DNA of 64,000 nt from assembly GCA_031763025.1 (NCBI GenBank), contig JASSKH010000003.1, forward strand, positions 7,244,718 to 7,308,717, given 5' to 3'. The position numbers and the translations under genes are program-made. The first letter of the stretch is position 1. Each line of letters starts with the position of its first letter. This DNA is from Macrocystis pyrifera. Lineage: Eukaryota > Sar > Phaeophyceae > Laminariales > Laminariaceae. The notes below the pieces were generated by a model. The model worked only from the letters and a program-made list of their open reading frames with translations. It searched no databases and was not told the origin of the DNA. Below, one piece after another: positions 12,405-24,100 of the stretch.

Positions 12405-12640
12405 TACCTTTAAAAAGCGTTTTCATGTTGAACGTGAGACTCGAACTCACGACCAACGACCCAAGTATGTCATGCCGATATTTAAGGCAGTAACCCATTG
12501 TGACTCCATGCGCAGGTTCGTGTCCTGCCGTCGACGCCATTTGCTAAGTAAGGTCATGGTCGGTTGGGCTAAAGGCAAAAGGTTAACCAATCGCCTACCC
12601 AATCTAAGCCTTTCGTAACACCAATCAGCGTGCCAACGAT
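12405..12640 (-). repeat. tRNA-related SINE, second copy
   Basis: Same family as 12090-12310: GGCTTAGATTGGGTAGGCGA, AGCCCAACCGACCATGACC, GGCGTCGACGGCAGGACA, then B-box GTGAGTTCGAGTCTCACG and AACATGAAAACGCTTTTT. The direct neighbour copy suggests either two insertions or a local duplication. Confidence 0.7.
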
Positions 12641-13009
12641 GCGCATTGTTGGCGTGCTGTTCCCCAGTGACTGTTTTGTGTTTTTTTACAGTACATCGGA
12701 CTATCCTACGAGGAGGTTTCCATTGTTTCAGCAACTAACGTTGACGTACGTTGGATATACTATTAATAGCACCATTTAATTACAGTACGTCCGTATGACA
12801 TGATACCAGTTATGTACCAGGTATGCTTTTTGAATCGGACATATTTCGAATATTGATAGGATATTTACAGTGAGGTGATGCAGTCCGTGCAGTGGTCTCT
12901 GCTTATTATAATGTAGCACTATTCCAGACCATTCAGTCAGCGCTGACACGGTGGTCTAGCAGGTACAGTAATTTGTGCTACATATTTAACAACGAATATA
13001 TACCTGGTA

Positions 13010-13390
13010 TGTTTCAGAGTTCGTGGAATCTCGTCGACTTCGTAACGGTGATCTCCGGGGCTCTCGCCTCGTCAAACGCTACTGGTGATTAGAGCGACAT
13101 CCGATTAAATTCGACGAGCAGTGGGAATGCTGAACCCAATACACGATAAAAATATAAAAATGAAGGCACGTACCGGGGGGCAGAAGGGACGATATCTGTG
13201 ACCACGGCTTGTCCTGGGGATGGCTGAGGGTGAAACCCCCACGAGTGCTAGTTAAACTGGAACGTAAAAGTGATGATGGAAGAACTAGGCACACCATCAT
13301 TATGATTCGTATTGTCTCCAGCGCGCACGCTCGAAAAGAACAAATTACGAAGTCGACGGGATTTGAACTCACGACACATCCTTTTAGCAA
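13010..13390. repeat. Composite tRNA-SINE with inverted ends
   Basis: At the left, the plus strand reads GAGTTCGTGGAATCTCGTCG and then ACTTCGTAA. At the right, the minus strand reads GTGAGTTCAAATCCCGTCG and then ACTTCGTAA. Both are versions of one tRNA 3-prime part facing each other. The middle (GACGAGCAGTGGGAATG, GGCACGTACCGGGG, TGACCACGGCTTGTCC) recurs reverse-complemented at 38150-38245. A translation such as WNLVDFVTVISG from the left part is a by-product of the repeat. Confidence 0.6.
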
Positions 13391-14634
13391 GTACAGGTAG
13401 TGTTATATAATCAACAGTCTCGCGCATGACGGGTGCGGGTAAGGATTGCATGCGTGTCACTGGTTGTGTAAAGCGTAGGAACGCATGTGTGTCCAGTACT
13501 ACATGTATACACCTTGTACCACAGACGGCACATATTCTACTGCTGTCTACCGTTACCTGCTGACACTTGCTTGTGCGTGTCAACGGGCTGGAGTGCGGCA
13601 ATTGGATACATATTGTGGGATCATCAACAATAATCAACGTCGTACAACGACAGCTCATTTGTACCTCCAGTCACTAACTCTTGTTGGGACTCTTGTATCA
13701 CCACCATCTTCTCACCAGAGACTCGTGCTACCTGTTTATGTAAATAGATAAAACGTAACGGTACTCCGTAACTATACCGGCATTTATTACCCCGAACTCG
13801 ATTCACTCGCATGAGTCATTTTGTCTCGGGTTCGGTGTAGGACTGAAAGCACTGCTTGTTGGCCAGCGTAGGGTGGGGCTTTACGTTTTTCTTGGTGTAC
13901 AGAGAGTCGAGCAGATATAGGGAAGGATTTCGTGCCCGCGGTTTCTGACTAGTTTTTATTCAAAAGAATATTCTGATTGGTCGAATATCCCTGGATGACA
14001 CGTGAGTTCTACAGTCAGATGGCGTCCCTTTCTGTAGATGCACTACTTTTCGCAGCTGCAGAACTCTGAACTACCGTCACCATTAACCCAGGTACTAGAA
14101 GGGACACACCTAGCAGCATGCGGGGCAAAAAAACAGCAACACTAGGCTCCTACCCGCCTGGCAAAAAAAAGTCTCGACCCACATTCTTCAAGTACGTCTG
14201 GTATACGATAAAACTCGACGTGCTCTATATTTTTGCGACGGCAGCAACCAACTTAAGTCATCAGTATCACCCTCGTTCGTGCAGTCTATACATGATGCTG
14301 TTCGACACTACCTCCGCAAAGCGCAGTCATTACCATGGTAGGTTGGAATTTGGCGCCCGCAGTATTCCAATTGCTGACATTTTTAGAAACGATTATTTTT
14401 ATACGTGGAAATTCCCTGGTCACAAATGTCCAAAATACAAAATGCACTCGTAGCTGCGAGATAAACTCAAACATAGCGCTACTCGTGGCTTCAGCACAAA
14501 GGCAGAGAGGTCTAGCTGAGTACTTGAAAACAAGGTATTCTCCTGTGGCTCTTGTTCCTCAATAGACACCTAATATTGCCCGCTCGTGGCACTGGGCTTC
14601 TCCTATTCCAGTCAAAACCCGTACGGTGCACACA
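13391..14634. other. Spacer between the two dehydrogenase copies
   Basis: No exon, tRNA or repeat with a second copy in the window was recognised. The piece just below 14635 lies downstream of the copy B stop codon. No clear AATAAA signal was seen on the minus strand. Confidence 0.4.
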
Positions 14635-17600
14635 TCAATCGCTGCCCTCTTTGAGACGGTTGACTAATCCAATAGACGGGAACCCGATCAAAAACGTTTG
14701 AGCAAACCAAAGCAGAGCGGTGTCCCGGTGGCCAGCCCGTCGGGCGACTCGGTAGGCGTAGACGCCTTCCAGCAGGTGAATCACATAGACCGCGAGGCAC
14801 AAAGCGCGCACAGTCGATACTTCCCGAAGCAGCAAAATCCCGACGTGCTCGGCTGTGGCAGCGATCGAGAGAGAGGGGCGGTGGCGGCACACGGGCAGCA
14901 AGCAGTTTGTACGTGCAACGAGCAGCGACGCATCAGGCGCGAGGAACGCGGGGAAAGGTGGCAAATCCCCCGATTCAACACGCAAAAGAAACCCTTGCAT
15001 TCTCCTGGGGATGGATGCATTGATATCATATCGCGACGAAAGGCCCGCCCGTGTGGAACCAACAGAACAGGTGAGGGTGATCCTGGCTCAAACCACGGCT
15101 GGGACCAACCGCTGGAACACTTCATGCTATGGACGCAACCGCCCAGGGAACGTATTTTGAAGGTACTGCCATGTTGGTGGGTGATATATGCTCCACGCTA
15201 CCAACCATTCGCGCACAACCACAAGCTCCCTTCCACGGTGGCAATACATTTCCGACTAGGGTGGGGACGGGCGCTTGGGGTGACACTATAACACCCGTCA
15301 CTCACCGTTACTCGCAAGTGGTCCAAGAAAATTCGGGCAAGGCCCGCGGAAGCCGGCCAGGGTCAACAACCAAATCCCCAGAGGGTTGCAGATGCAGTAA
15401 CCGAGGCTCGGCTTGGGAACATGGTGTCTCGCCCACCCATTTCGTTTCAACGACTCCACGATGTTCTTCGTGGCCGTTGAGGGGTCAACGCTAGAAATGT
15501 TGAGGGAGGTTCAGGATCGGCAGCAGGCGAGGAGGTGCGAAAAACAAAGTCAGGAGAAACCGTGCAGACAACTTACAGGTGGAGGCAACAATGAGAGGAA
15601 CTTAGTGACTTGTTCCGTCCCATGCCCGAGGCTCAACAGGACGGTAATGGTGATGACGCCACAATTATTATTCCCGCCCAGCCTTGCAATACGCCGTGTG
15701 GAGCGCGCACCCCCCCAACTTCTTGGCCAACATCAACCAAACTGTTGAACCCACCCGCCTAGACCCGGAATGACCCCCAATGCACCGCCTTCTCCTCCAC
15801 AAAACAAACGCAAATCACATTTCCATGTGATGTATCGGCGAACTCAGGATGATTGATACCGCACGTGTCCAACCAAATATCGGCATCAATCACACAGAGC
15901 GTGAGGCGCGTAGCGCAAAATCAAACCGTGCAACTCACATTGGTTTGTACCCTAGATCCTTGCGGGCCCGAGCATCGCTGAAACTTTGGCTGTCGGTAAG
16001 GCTTCGGACGTCTGCCCTAGTACACATAGGTACTGCCGTCAATCCCATCTACCAAGCGCGCATGGATATACACGGGGAGGGGAAGAGGCAAACCACATAA
16101 TAATTGTCAGGGGAAGAAGTCAATACGCCAGGGGAGCGGGTACGATGCACGACAATGCTAGACTGGCATGCCGCACCCAGAACGCAACGTTTTGTGCATT
16201 CTCGCCCAAAGCCCCCCAAACTCTTGTGAGCATTTGGGGAGGGGGCGTCAAAACAATCGATAGGGCGTGTTTTCCGCGAGCCGAAAGTGTTGCGTCCGCG
16301 TACTTCAGAGGTTCTTCGGTAGCGGTCAGCGGAGCTGGGTGATGTGCACAGCGCGAGTTATGAAACCAGTGCGTTCGATCTTGATCGACGGTGAATGTGT
16401 CACCTTGCACGCCACCTCCGCCACCCAAGCGGCACAAAGCGCCACCCTGATCGGCAACCGTAGAATCTTGGAAGTTGGGAAACCTGCCACCGGTGGATCA
16501 CGGGCATGCATTGGGACACTGTTCGTTTCAAACGGCGCTATCAATAGTGCAATAGTGCAAACCTCGGCGCATGATTGCGCCAAACCTCACGTGATCGGAC
16601 GAGAAGACCCATGCGAAAAATTGAAGACTTCTTCCGGTGAAGCATGACACGAGTTTAAGAACGAGCAAGACTGCTACCGCGCCACTGCAACCGATTCTAT
16701 GGAAAACAACATCCGACATCCTCCGTTATGAATCATGTTACACATATAGCCCCCCTCCCTACCCCTCAAGCAAGTGCTCACCGAGACCATCGAAGACGCC
16801 GTCCATAAAACTCTGCGGGTTGCAACGTTGTCCATCCGCCACAAAGTAAGCCTGGCCAGAACATGCCGGGTCTCTCGAATTCTCCCCAACATTCCCCGCC
16901 TGAGCGTCAGGGTCAGAGCGCGCCCCCTCCAAAAGCTTTGCGCCTGCGAGCACTTGCGCTTCGACCTAAAGAGGCGGCAGGCGGGTGTAACCCACACCGT
17001 CAGCATGTAGCTTGCTGGCTGGCTGATCATCGCCTCGACTCCGCAGATTGGAGTTGCACCAAATCAACGTGCAACTGTATAGGCAGCAGGGCTGATGGGG
17101 AAACTAGAAAGTATCGATATCATCCTTTTTCCTACCGCACTGCATAGAAAGACATGCCTGACTCTAGTTCAATTAACTTCTCCCCAAAACAGGGTTGCAG
17201 TCCTAAAGGGGCCAAGCGGAAGCTCTCGCTGTCGTTGCATTGTTCCTGCTAGACTGTTTTCAACCAGGGGCTCAAAGGCATATTACACGCCTACCAGTAC
17301 ACCAAAAGTAGGAATCCCCCCCCGCACATGCGGCCGGCTCTGACTGACCAGAATGCGCGTCGCCACTGAGCGTGCTTGAGAGGTCAAACGATCAAAGAAG
17401 TGCTTTCCCCTGGATCTCATGAAGGACGCACCAGGTTGTCGATGTGCAGCATGTCCGCCTTGATCCCCTTAGGCCCGACTGCCACGCGATTCAGCCCCCA
17501 CGCTACCCCCAACAGCGCCTGACGCATCGCCCTGAGAGAGTGAGGCGAAAAGGAGGAACCCGGAAGCGTGGTGAGGCTTGAAGCCATAACAAGATCCTTG

Positions 17601-19964
17601 CTAGAAAAAGGGATGAACACCTTGCGAGGGTAGTCGATACCGGGACCTTAGCAAAGTGTGCATTCATTTTCGCAGTGGCCGCTTGGAATAACCGAGAAAT
17701 TTCACACGCTCTCGTATCCGACTAAGTCCTTACACGTGATGCGCATCTCTTCATGTTGGCGTATTATAACAGCATGGTTTTGGCAGCACCCAATGATTGT
17801 AATCATACAGTGGCAATATTTAACGGATCAAGTGAACGGCTGTGCATGGTCCTCTCAGCCTTGTTGAGGGGGATAAAATGCTGCGACAGTTTGGGTCAGG
17901 GTAAAAAGGCAACACTGCGGACAGCGGCGTAGCGAACGGCAACCGACCACCAGCCATTGCCACGGCGGATGGTCCAGCATACTACAAAGGTCTTTCGTAT
18001 CTGGGGTGGACAAAAGGGTAAACGGAGTAACGTTCGCATTGTACAGTGGCCTCTCCGTTACGCCTCGTCTGGATATACTCATATTGATAGCTGGCCCACC
18101 CCAATGCCTTAAGAGAGTAATTGGGTGGGGGGGGGACTTATGGCGTACCTGTCTTCCTCTGTCCCGTAGATGGCACCAGGACGCAGAGCGCACGTGTGCA
18201 GGCAAGACGACCTTCCAGCACCAGCAGTACCACACTGCGTGCCACTGAAGCAAGTACAGCATCGGGCCGCGGGTCCGTTTAGGAGAAAGCTAAGGCAGGG
18301 AAGCAGTATCGTAGTTGCCTTGGATAGCGCCACCGAGTGTGAGCAGGACACCCTCCCCCCCTTACGAGAGGTGACGAGACCTCGTCGTGAATCAGTGACA
18401 AATAAACCCATCCCACCGCGCTCGTGTTGGCACGAGATGAAAGCCAGGGAAGGCAACGCTTCTGTACGTCCCCTCATATAAATGATGGTATTGCATGCGC
18501 TGGTAAGGCAGTTACGAGCGCGACCGGAATACCGGCCTACCCTACTGACAGTATATACCATACAACACTGCAGTAGTACGCACATCATACAACAGCAGCA
18601 GCAGAACCCCGGTGGAGCTGTATTTGATGGAGGCGCATGAACAAAGCCGACGAAACAAACGACAAAAACGACGTGCTCGCCTGGCCTCGAGAACCTCCGC
18701 CTCAGCCTCGGCTACGGCGCGAAGTGCCGCCCCCCCGTTGTTTATCTCTCGCGGCAAACTCTCTTCGCCGGCGACGTGATCTAGCTGTGGTTCGTTAGAA
18801 GTCAAGGCAACGCGAGAGGAACCAGTGAAAACCAGGCTCCCAACCCCGGTTTCTTGGCAGCACTTGATCACTCTGCTCACACCTAACCAGGGCGTCGCGT
18901 AGGGCGGGAGTCCGGGGGGGGGGGGGTGTACTCGGTATCATGCATGTCCGTAGTCGTATGACCATAGACCTTCGCATCCCTACCATGTCGGGACGGAGCA
19001 CGTCGGGTTTTCATCGACCAGACAGACATTGCTTGAACCGAGCGCAAAGCGCCGTGAGTTGTTCGGCGAGTCGCATGAAGGGTGAACTGCATCCTACTTT
19101 GAACCCCCCGCGAAATGACTTGCATATGGATCACAGATTAAATATGTTAATTTATTTTCCAGTGTGGCCACTCCCAGAGACAGCAATGGGGGTACTGCGT
19201 GACTGCCTCGTGAGTGCCACACGATAAACACTACGTGATACGATCATTCCCCTTGTGCGAAGTAAAGGTTCTCCACCCCGCACAAATGATCTTTTACGGG
19301 GAGGCATAGTAAATAGGACCTAAGGTACACACAAAAAATTATATACTTCGTATTTCCATATTTTTACTAACAAAATTTGGTCCTATTTACTATGGTCCCC
19401 CAAAATGACTCGATCGCCAGCCGTGGATAGCCAAAAAAAGAAAACGGTACCCTGGTTGTCTAGCTCACGTAGTGAGCGGCATGTTTTACAGTGTCGTTGC
19501 CAGCCGACGTCAACCAAACCTATGTATAGTATACAGGGGGGGGGGGGGGGGGGGGGGTAAGGCGACGGAAAGAGTGGCGTTTTTCACAAACACGGTCTGA
19601 AGGCATTGTGGTTCTGGCTCTGTGCTTTGCGTAGACCGAAAAGAGAAACCACATGGAAGGCGAGGTGAGCACACCTTGCGGTTCGCGAGTTCGTGCGCAC
19701 CAAAAAAAGGGATGCATCCGTACTTGAGGTGCGATACCTGGTAATCTACTATGAATAAGTAATATCAAGTACGCATGCTGGACGGGGCGTGGGAGGCAGC
19801 GGCAAAGACCACGAGGTTGTCCAAAAATATCGGTTGGTACCAAGGGAAAGCTTTGGTCGTGGTGCGCATCGACCTGTCGTGAAGGCTCGCAAGTCGACGT
19901 CGGTAGGCGAAGCAGGAATGTCCAGCGCCGACAGCAAGTACACGGTGTCCGCGCCGTTGCACAC
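14635..19964 (-). CDS. 3-beta-HSD/SDR42E-like dehydrogenase with TMEM254-like membrane tail, copy B (5-prime part not found)
   Basis: Nine minus-strand exons join in phase: 19874-19964, 18681-18882, 18149-18211, 17432-17531, 16782-16965, 16404-16483, 15939-16048, 15306-15490 and 14635-14819. They give 1200 nt, that is 399 residues and a stop. The order follows 3-beta-HSD SDRs: CNGADTVYLLSALD, TGVGSLVFTGSSRV, TCALRPGAIYG, ADMLHIDNLVEAQVLAG, CSGQAYFVADG, FPTSKILRLP and RKDLGYKPI. The tail has three hydrophobic stretches (YCICNPLGIWLLTLAGF, LCLAVYVIHLLEGVYAY, LLWFAQTFLIGFPSIGLV) and resembles human TMEM254 (GPL, then LLWFLQTFFFG). This suggests a sterol or lipid oxidoreductase held in the ER membrane. 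The Tyr-xxx-Lys site reads Gly and Arg, so activity is uncertain. The intron after 18681 has a GC donor shared with copy A. The first listed exon begins in phase 0 at VCNGAD. The nucleotide-binding GxxGxxG exon is missing, perhaps beyond the copia element. Confidence 0.8.
18915..19537 (+). repeat. R1 repeat copy with a MITE inside it, in an intron of copy B
   Basis: The copy runs from the G tract before GTACTCGGTATCATGCATG to ACCAAACCTATGTATA. It matches the tandem copies at 60735-62035, except that 19294-19404 holds a MITE between CACAAATGAT and ATGACTCGATCGCC. Those two flanks are nearly adjacent in the other copies. Confidence 0.75.
19294..19404. mobile_element. MITE nested in R1
   Basis: Ends TTACGGGGAGGCATAGTAAA and a near complement ending in CTATGGTCCCCC. 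The centre has ATATACTTCGTATTTCC and ACTAACAAAATTTGGTCC. The empty site is visible in the other R1 copies, for example near 61080 where CACAAAAATGATAACTCGAC is uninterrupted. Confidence 0.8.
19535..19558. repeat. Poly-G tract
   Basis: An uninterrupted run of more than 20 G directly at the end of the R1 copy. Similar G or C tracts border the other R1 copies. Confidence 0.9.
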
Positions 19965-20361
19965 CTGTTTCAGTTGCGGTACGATCATCGCCGATAATCA
20001 TTTATTATAACATTGAAGTATCAATGGTACGAATGTCACCCGGGTGTAAAATAGTCAAGAACTCGAACAGGTTACGGTTCGTGTACCCTTCACCAGGAAT
20101 TCGCATACCAGGTACCGGTACTCGTTTATAGATAGGAACGGCCGGCGATCGGACTGGCGCATGGTTGGATAAGTATATACGAATGGCAGAAACGTGGTAA
20201 CCAACAAAATATGTGTTTTCGAGTCACTTGAATCTCGCCGACTTCGTACATAACACTGACCTCCCAGGGCTATGTAGGCCAGTGGGAAGTGCTATATAAC
20301 CAACACACCTGTACCACCCTGTCCCAAAATATACTGGCCGCTTTATAGATCCGTATTGAAT
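19965..20361. other. Spacer upstream of copy B with a SINE piece
   Basis: At about 20213-20265 the plus strand reads TCACTTGAATCTCGCCGACT and then TCGTA, a diverged version of the tRNA-like end seen at 13018. Otherwise nothing was recognised, and no Rossmann-fold exon for copy B was found. Confidence 0.4.
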
Positions 20362-20590
20362 ACAGGGTTCCCCTCCGGGATGTGCCTAGGGGAGTGGCGC
20401 AAGAACGAAGTGAAAACGATACAGCATGCGATGTATCATACGCATATGATACGAAAGTACGACGTTGTGGAATATCGGCATATTACTGCTGTACACACAG
20501 GCATGTACAGCAGGAGACCCTTCTGGAACTGCACCTGCTTTTTCGGGGACAAAATATACTGGAAATAGTGTGGAAAAGTTACTTTTGACC
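20362..20590 (+). repeat. R4 repeat copy
   Basis: Begins ACAGGGTTCCCCTCCGGGA, then TGTGCCTAGG and ATACAGCATG, and ends in a GGGGACAAAATATACTGG and GAAATAGTGTGGAA part. The same two blocks at about the same spacing occur at 63193-63430. The spacer between them differs. Confidence 0.65.
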
Positions 20591-20800
20591 GAATCCCTCT
20601 TAAAGATTTTCTTGACGATTCCGCCAAACATTGTCTCATAGTTGTCAGTATGCCTACGCATTTCTTTGCTGTGGCAACGCACGGCGAAGACCTCTCTCTC
20701 TCACAAAACCGAGGACGGCCGACCAAAAAAAAGGTTTCAAAGCACTCCACGCGACATACGGCACACCCCGCACACACACGCGTGACACACGACACACAGC

Positions 20801-21186
20801 ATAGCTTGCCTCATCGAACAGCCTAGCAATAAGTTATGATTACATCCGGTGTGTCACGTAGTTACGGTAGCAGACATTGTTTCGTGGAATCACCTACGAG
20901 CAGTCTCATGGGTGTGTACGAGTAGGCACTGTACGGCTACGAGTAGTTGTTGATGAGCAGTGGCGGGTCGACCCACATGCTCACTCCACCTCTCCCCCTG
21001 CATTCGTCGACCTCTTTCCGGGCCGATATACTAAAGACATCTTAAACTATCTTCTTCACACCGCGTGTAGCGGTGGCTAGCTTACAGTTTAGTGTGGCTG
21101 TGGCAGAATATCCATTGGCTAGCTCGCAGCCTAGTATGGCTGTTGGAGCGGATCCATTCATCGCATATCATCGCGGTATTTGAACA
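20801..21186 (+). repeat. 5-prime LTR of the copia element
   Basis: Matches 26042-26449 through AACAGCCTAGCAATAAGTTA, TGTGTCACGTAGTTACGG, TTAAACTATCTTCTTCACAC and the end ATTTGAACA. The outer edge is diverged, so the exact start is uncertain. Near its right end a block of about 45 bp starting GGCTAGCT is present twice in tandem. Confidence 0.8.
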
Positions 21187-24100
21187 CGTTAACGTTTAGT
21201 TTGAGCAAGCAGTCTGATAATGCCGGGTGGTGAATCCGAAGCGGACGGGGCGTCCGTGTTGGATGACATAGCTGGTCTCTTGAGAAAGGTGGCGGAGGAC
21301 CGAAAAGAACATCAAGATCGGCGCGAGAGCGACCAGGAACTGCGACGTCAAGACGATGAACGATTGAAGACGCAGATTTTCGAGAAAATCGATCGCAAAT
21401 GCACTTTGGTTCGTGACTTTGCGTCTGGTGTTACTGGTGAGCGGGCCGGAACCGCTACCAGTGCTGGGGAAGTAACCGGAGTCAACTCCAGTGGGAGTTC
21501 ACCAGCTCTTGGTGAGGTAGTAGGCCTGCCCAGGAGTGGCGCGAGTATCAGCGTCGATAGCCATAGGGCTGAAGTTGGTTCTCGCGAATTTGGGAGCCTG
21601 AAGCAAGTGGTTCCGATTAGTGGGAAATCAGAAGATTTTCCATTCTAGAAGGGGAACACTCCGAGGCGTTTACTTCTATGGTTATGGGTGTATGCCGTCG
21701 TTCCTCGTAGTCCGTGATATTATGATAGGGTGACGTTTTGAAAGACACTCAACGCTTTCTCTCGCAGGGGTTCAGTGAGGTACAGATTAAGACACCTAGA
21801 GTAGCTTGGACTTGTCTGGCGGAAAGCATTGTAAACCGTGACCTGCTCGGTAGAGTATTCGCAACTAAATCACATAGCGCTGGGTGGAGGATGTTGTGCA
21901 ACTGGTTCTTGACTAAAACAATGGCAGAACATGTCAAGTGGTCGGTGGCGTATGATGCCGCAAAAAGAGAAAAGGAAGAAAAGCCTATGAAATACTTTGG
22001 TCGGGTTGACAAGATAGTAGGATTACTCACTTCCCTTGGTGTGACAAAGTCGGATGCTGACGTAAACCGCACGATAATAATGTCGCTCACCTCCGACCAA
22101 AACAGAGGAAAGAACGATCCTATACCGTCAAGGTGTCACACGCTCAGAAATCGAAAGTTTCATCTTGCAAAGGTACATCCGCATTCCCGCTTCAGAAAGC
22201 AAAAATGTGGGACGGGCTCTAGTTTCGAATAGAGATGGGCGTGGTGTTCGCGTATGTAGAGGAAACCAAAGGAGTATCAGTGGATCTAGGAACAGAGGTG
22301 AAAAGGGTAAGTGTAACAGCAATCCCCCGGCCCCCAAGCAAGGCACCCCCTCAGCTTTCGACAAAGTGGAGAGAAAGTGCATCCGTTGCTTGGAACCTGG
22401 GCACCACTGGAACCAGTGCAAGGCTCGCATTCCCCCTGCTCCAGAGCAGACATCTGGCGGAGGTGCGCAAGGCCAGAACGACGGCGGTGAGACTGTGTGC
22501 TGTCTTGCGAAATGCATGCTTTGATACTGACTCGGGTAGTGAGGAACGTAGTGGAGGCGTGGATGAGAAGTGGATAGCAGATAGTGGTGCATCCTTTCAC
22601 ATGCCATACTCAGCTGACCTTTTGAGTGACGTACGACTGTGCGATGACAAGGTGAGGATCGGTGGCAACCATCTGATCGACGTAGTGGGGTATGGCACAC
22701 TGACTGTTGTATTCCCAGGAGATAAGACTGTCAAAACTGTTGGATGTGGCTTACGTGCTGGATATCGCGCTCAGCAACTTTTTGATGATGGCTACTCATA
22801 CGCAGGGAGTAAGATTCACAACTGAGGCTTGTGCATTTCTCTTTTCGATGGCAAGTTGAGGTTTAAAGGTGATGGATTTACTTATTCTGGGTTCGCATGC
22901 AGGATTGAACCAGACGATGGCTATGTGCCGTTCCCCCTGTTGACCTCCAACCCCCCTGAGGACTGCGTTGAATCTGGTTGCGATTTCCCCCTGGCTTTTC
23001 CCGTGCTTGCCCCCGGTAGCAACGCATATACTGAGGGTGATGTAGACATCAACGTTTTCCACTGCATGCATAGTCACTCAGACGAACTACTGCATAGAGA
23101 GACCGCGAAATTATTCGGTGTGAACCTGGTAGGAAAGCTAGGGTCCTGTACGGGATGTTCTATGGCGATAGGATACCGCAAGCCAATCCCTAACAGTACT
23201 CACTCACGCGCGACAGAAAAGTTGGGAAGAGTGTTGACTTGAGCGGCCCTAAGAGAACGCCTTCCTTGTTGGGCAAGCGGTATGTCATGCTAGTGAAGGA
23301 CAACTTTTCCCGCCATGCGTGGGTGTATTATCTAAAGCATAAGTCGGATTCAGGGGACGCTTTTAGGAAGTTTTTGGCTGACGCGCGTGCGGACGGAGTA
23401 CTATCGAAGGCTGCCATTGTAAGATTTGACAACGGGGGGGGGGGGGGGTTCTTTGTGGTGACTTTGGAGAGGAGTGCAAATAGTTTGCATCAAGCAGGAG
23501 TTCACGAACGCCGATAACCCAAAGCAGAACGATGTTGTAGAGAGGGCGCTGGGTATCATCCAGAACGCAGGACTCGCCACGTGTATCCAAGCGCCTATCA
23601 GCTTTCCCCACGTTCAACTCCCGCCGACTAAGCCCCTGTGGGCGGAAACGGTGCACTGGGCCACTGATGCCCTGGATCACACCGCCACAACCGCTAACCC
23701 CGGAAACAAGTTGCCGCATGAAATGTGCTATGGGACTGCCGCACATGCTTCGCCGCACCCGTTTCTTCGCCCAGCATACTGTCGTTGGAAGCACCCGTCG
23801 AAGTCGTTCCCTAGGGCCGAGAGCTGAATTTACCTCGGGCCGGGCATCGACCACCCAAGTGACTCTTTGCGGGTGCTCACGCGGGCGAACAACGTGGTAG
23901 AGGCCTGGGACGTGACCTGGGAAGCGACGCTTCGTGCAGGAGCGCCGCCACACTCGCTGCCGGAGATGCCGGAGCAGAGAGGGACGATGGAGCTGGGAAA
24001 AGATCCTGAGCCGAGAGGAACGGATCGTTTTTCTTCCGCCCGACTCCACTGCCGATATTGGGGAGGGGAACTCCTCACCAACTCCGTGCGGTGTCTCCGA

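Noticed and set aside
13018-13092. Ion-channel-like frame (WNLVDFVTVISG)
   Set aside because: The same DNA words (AATCTCGTCGACTTCGTAA type) recur in SINE ends at 13349 and 20213, so the resemblance is a by-product of a tRNA-like repeat.
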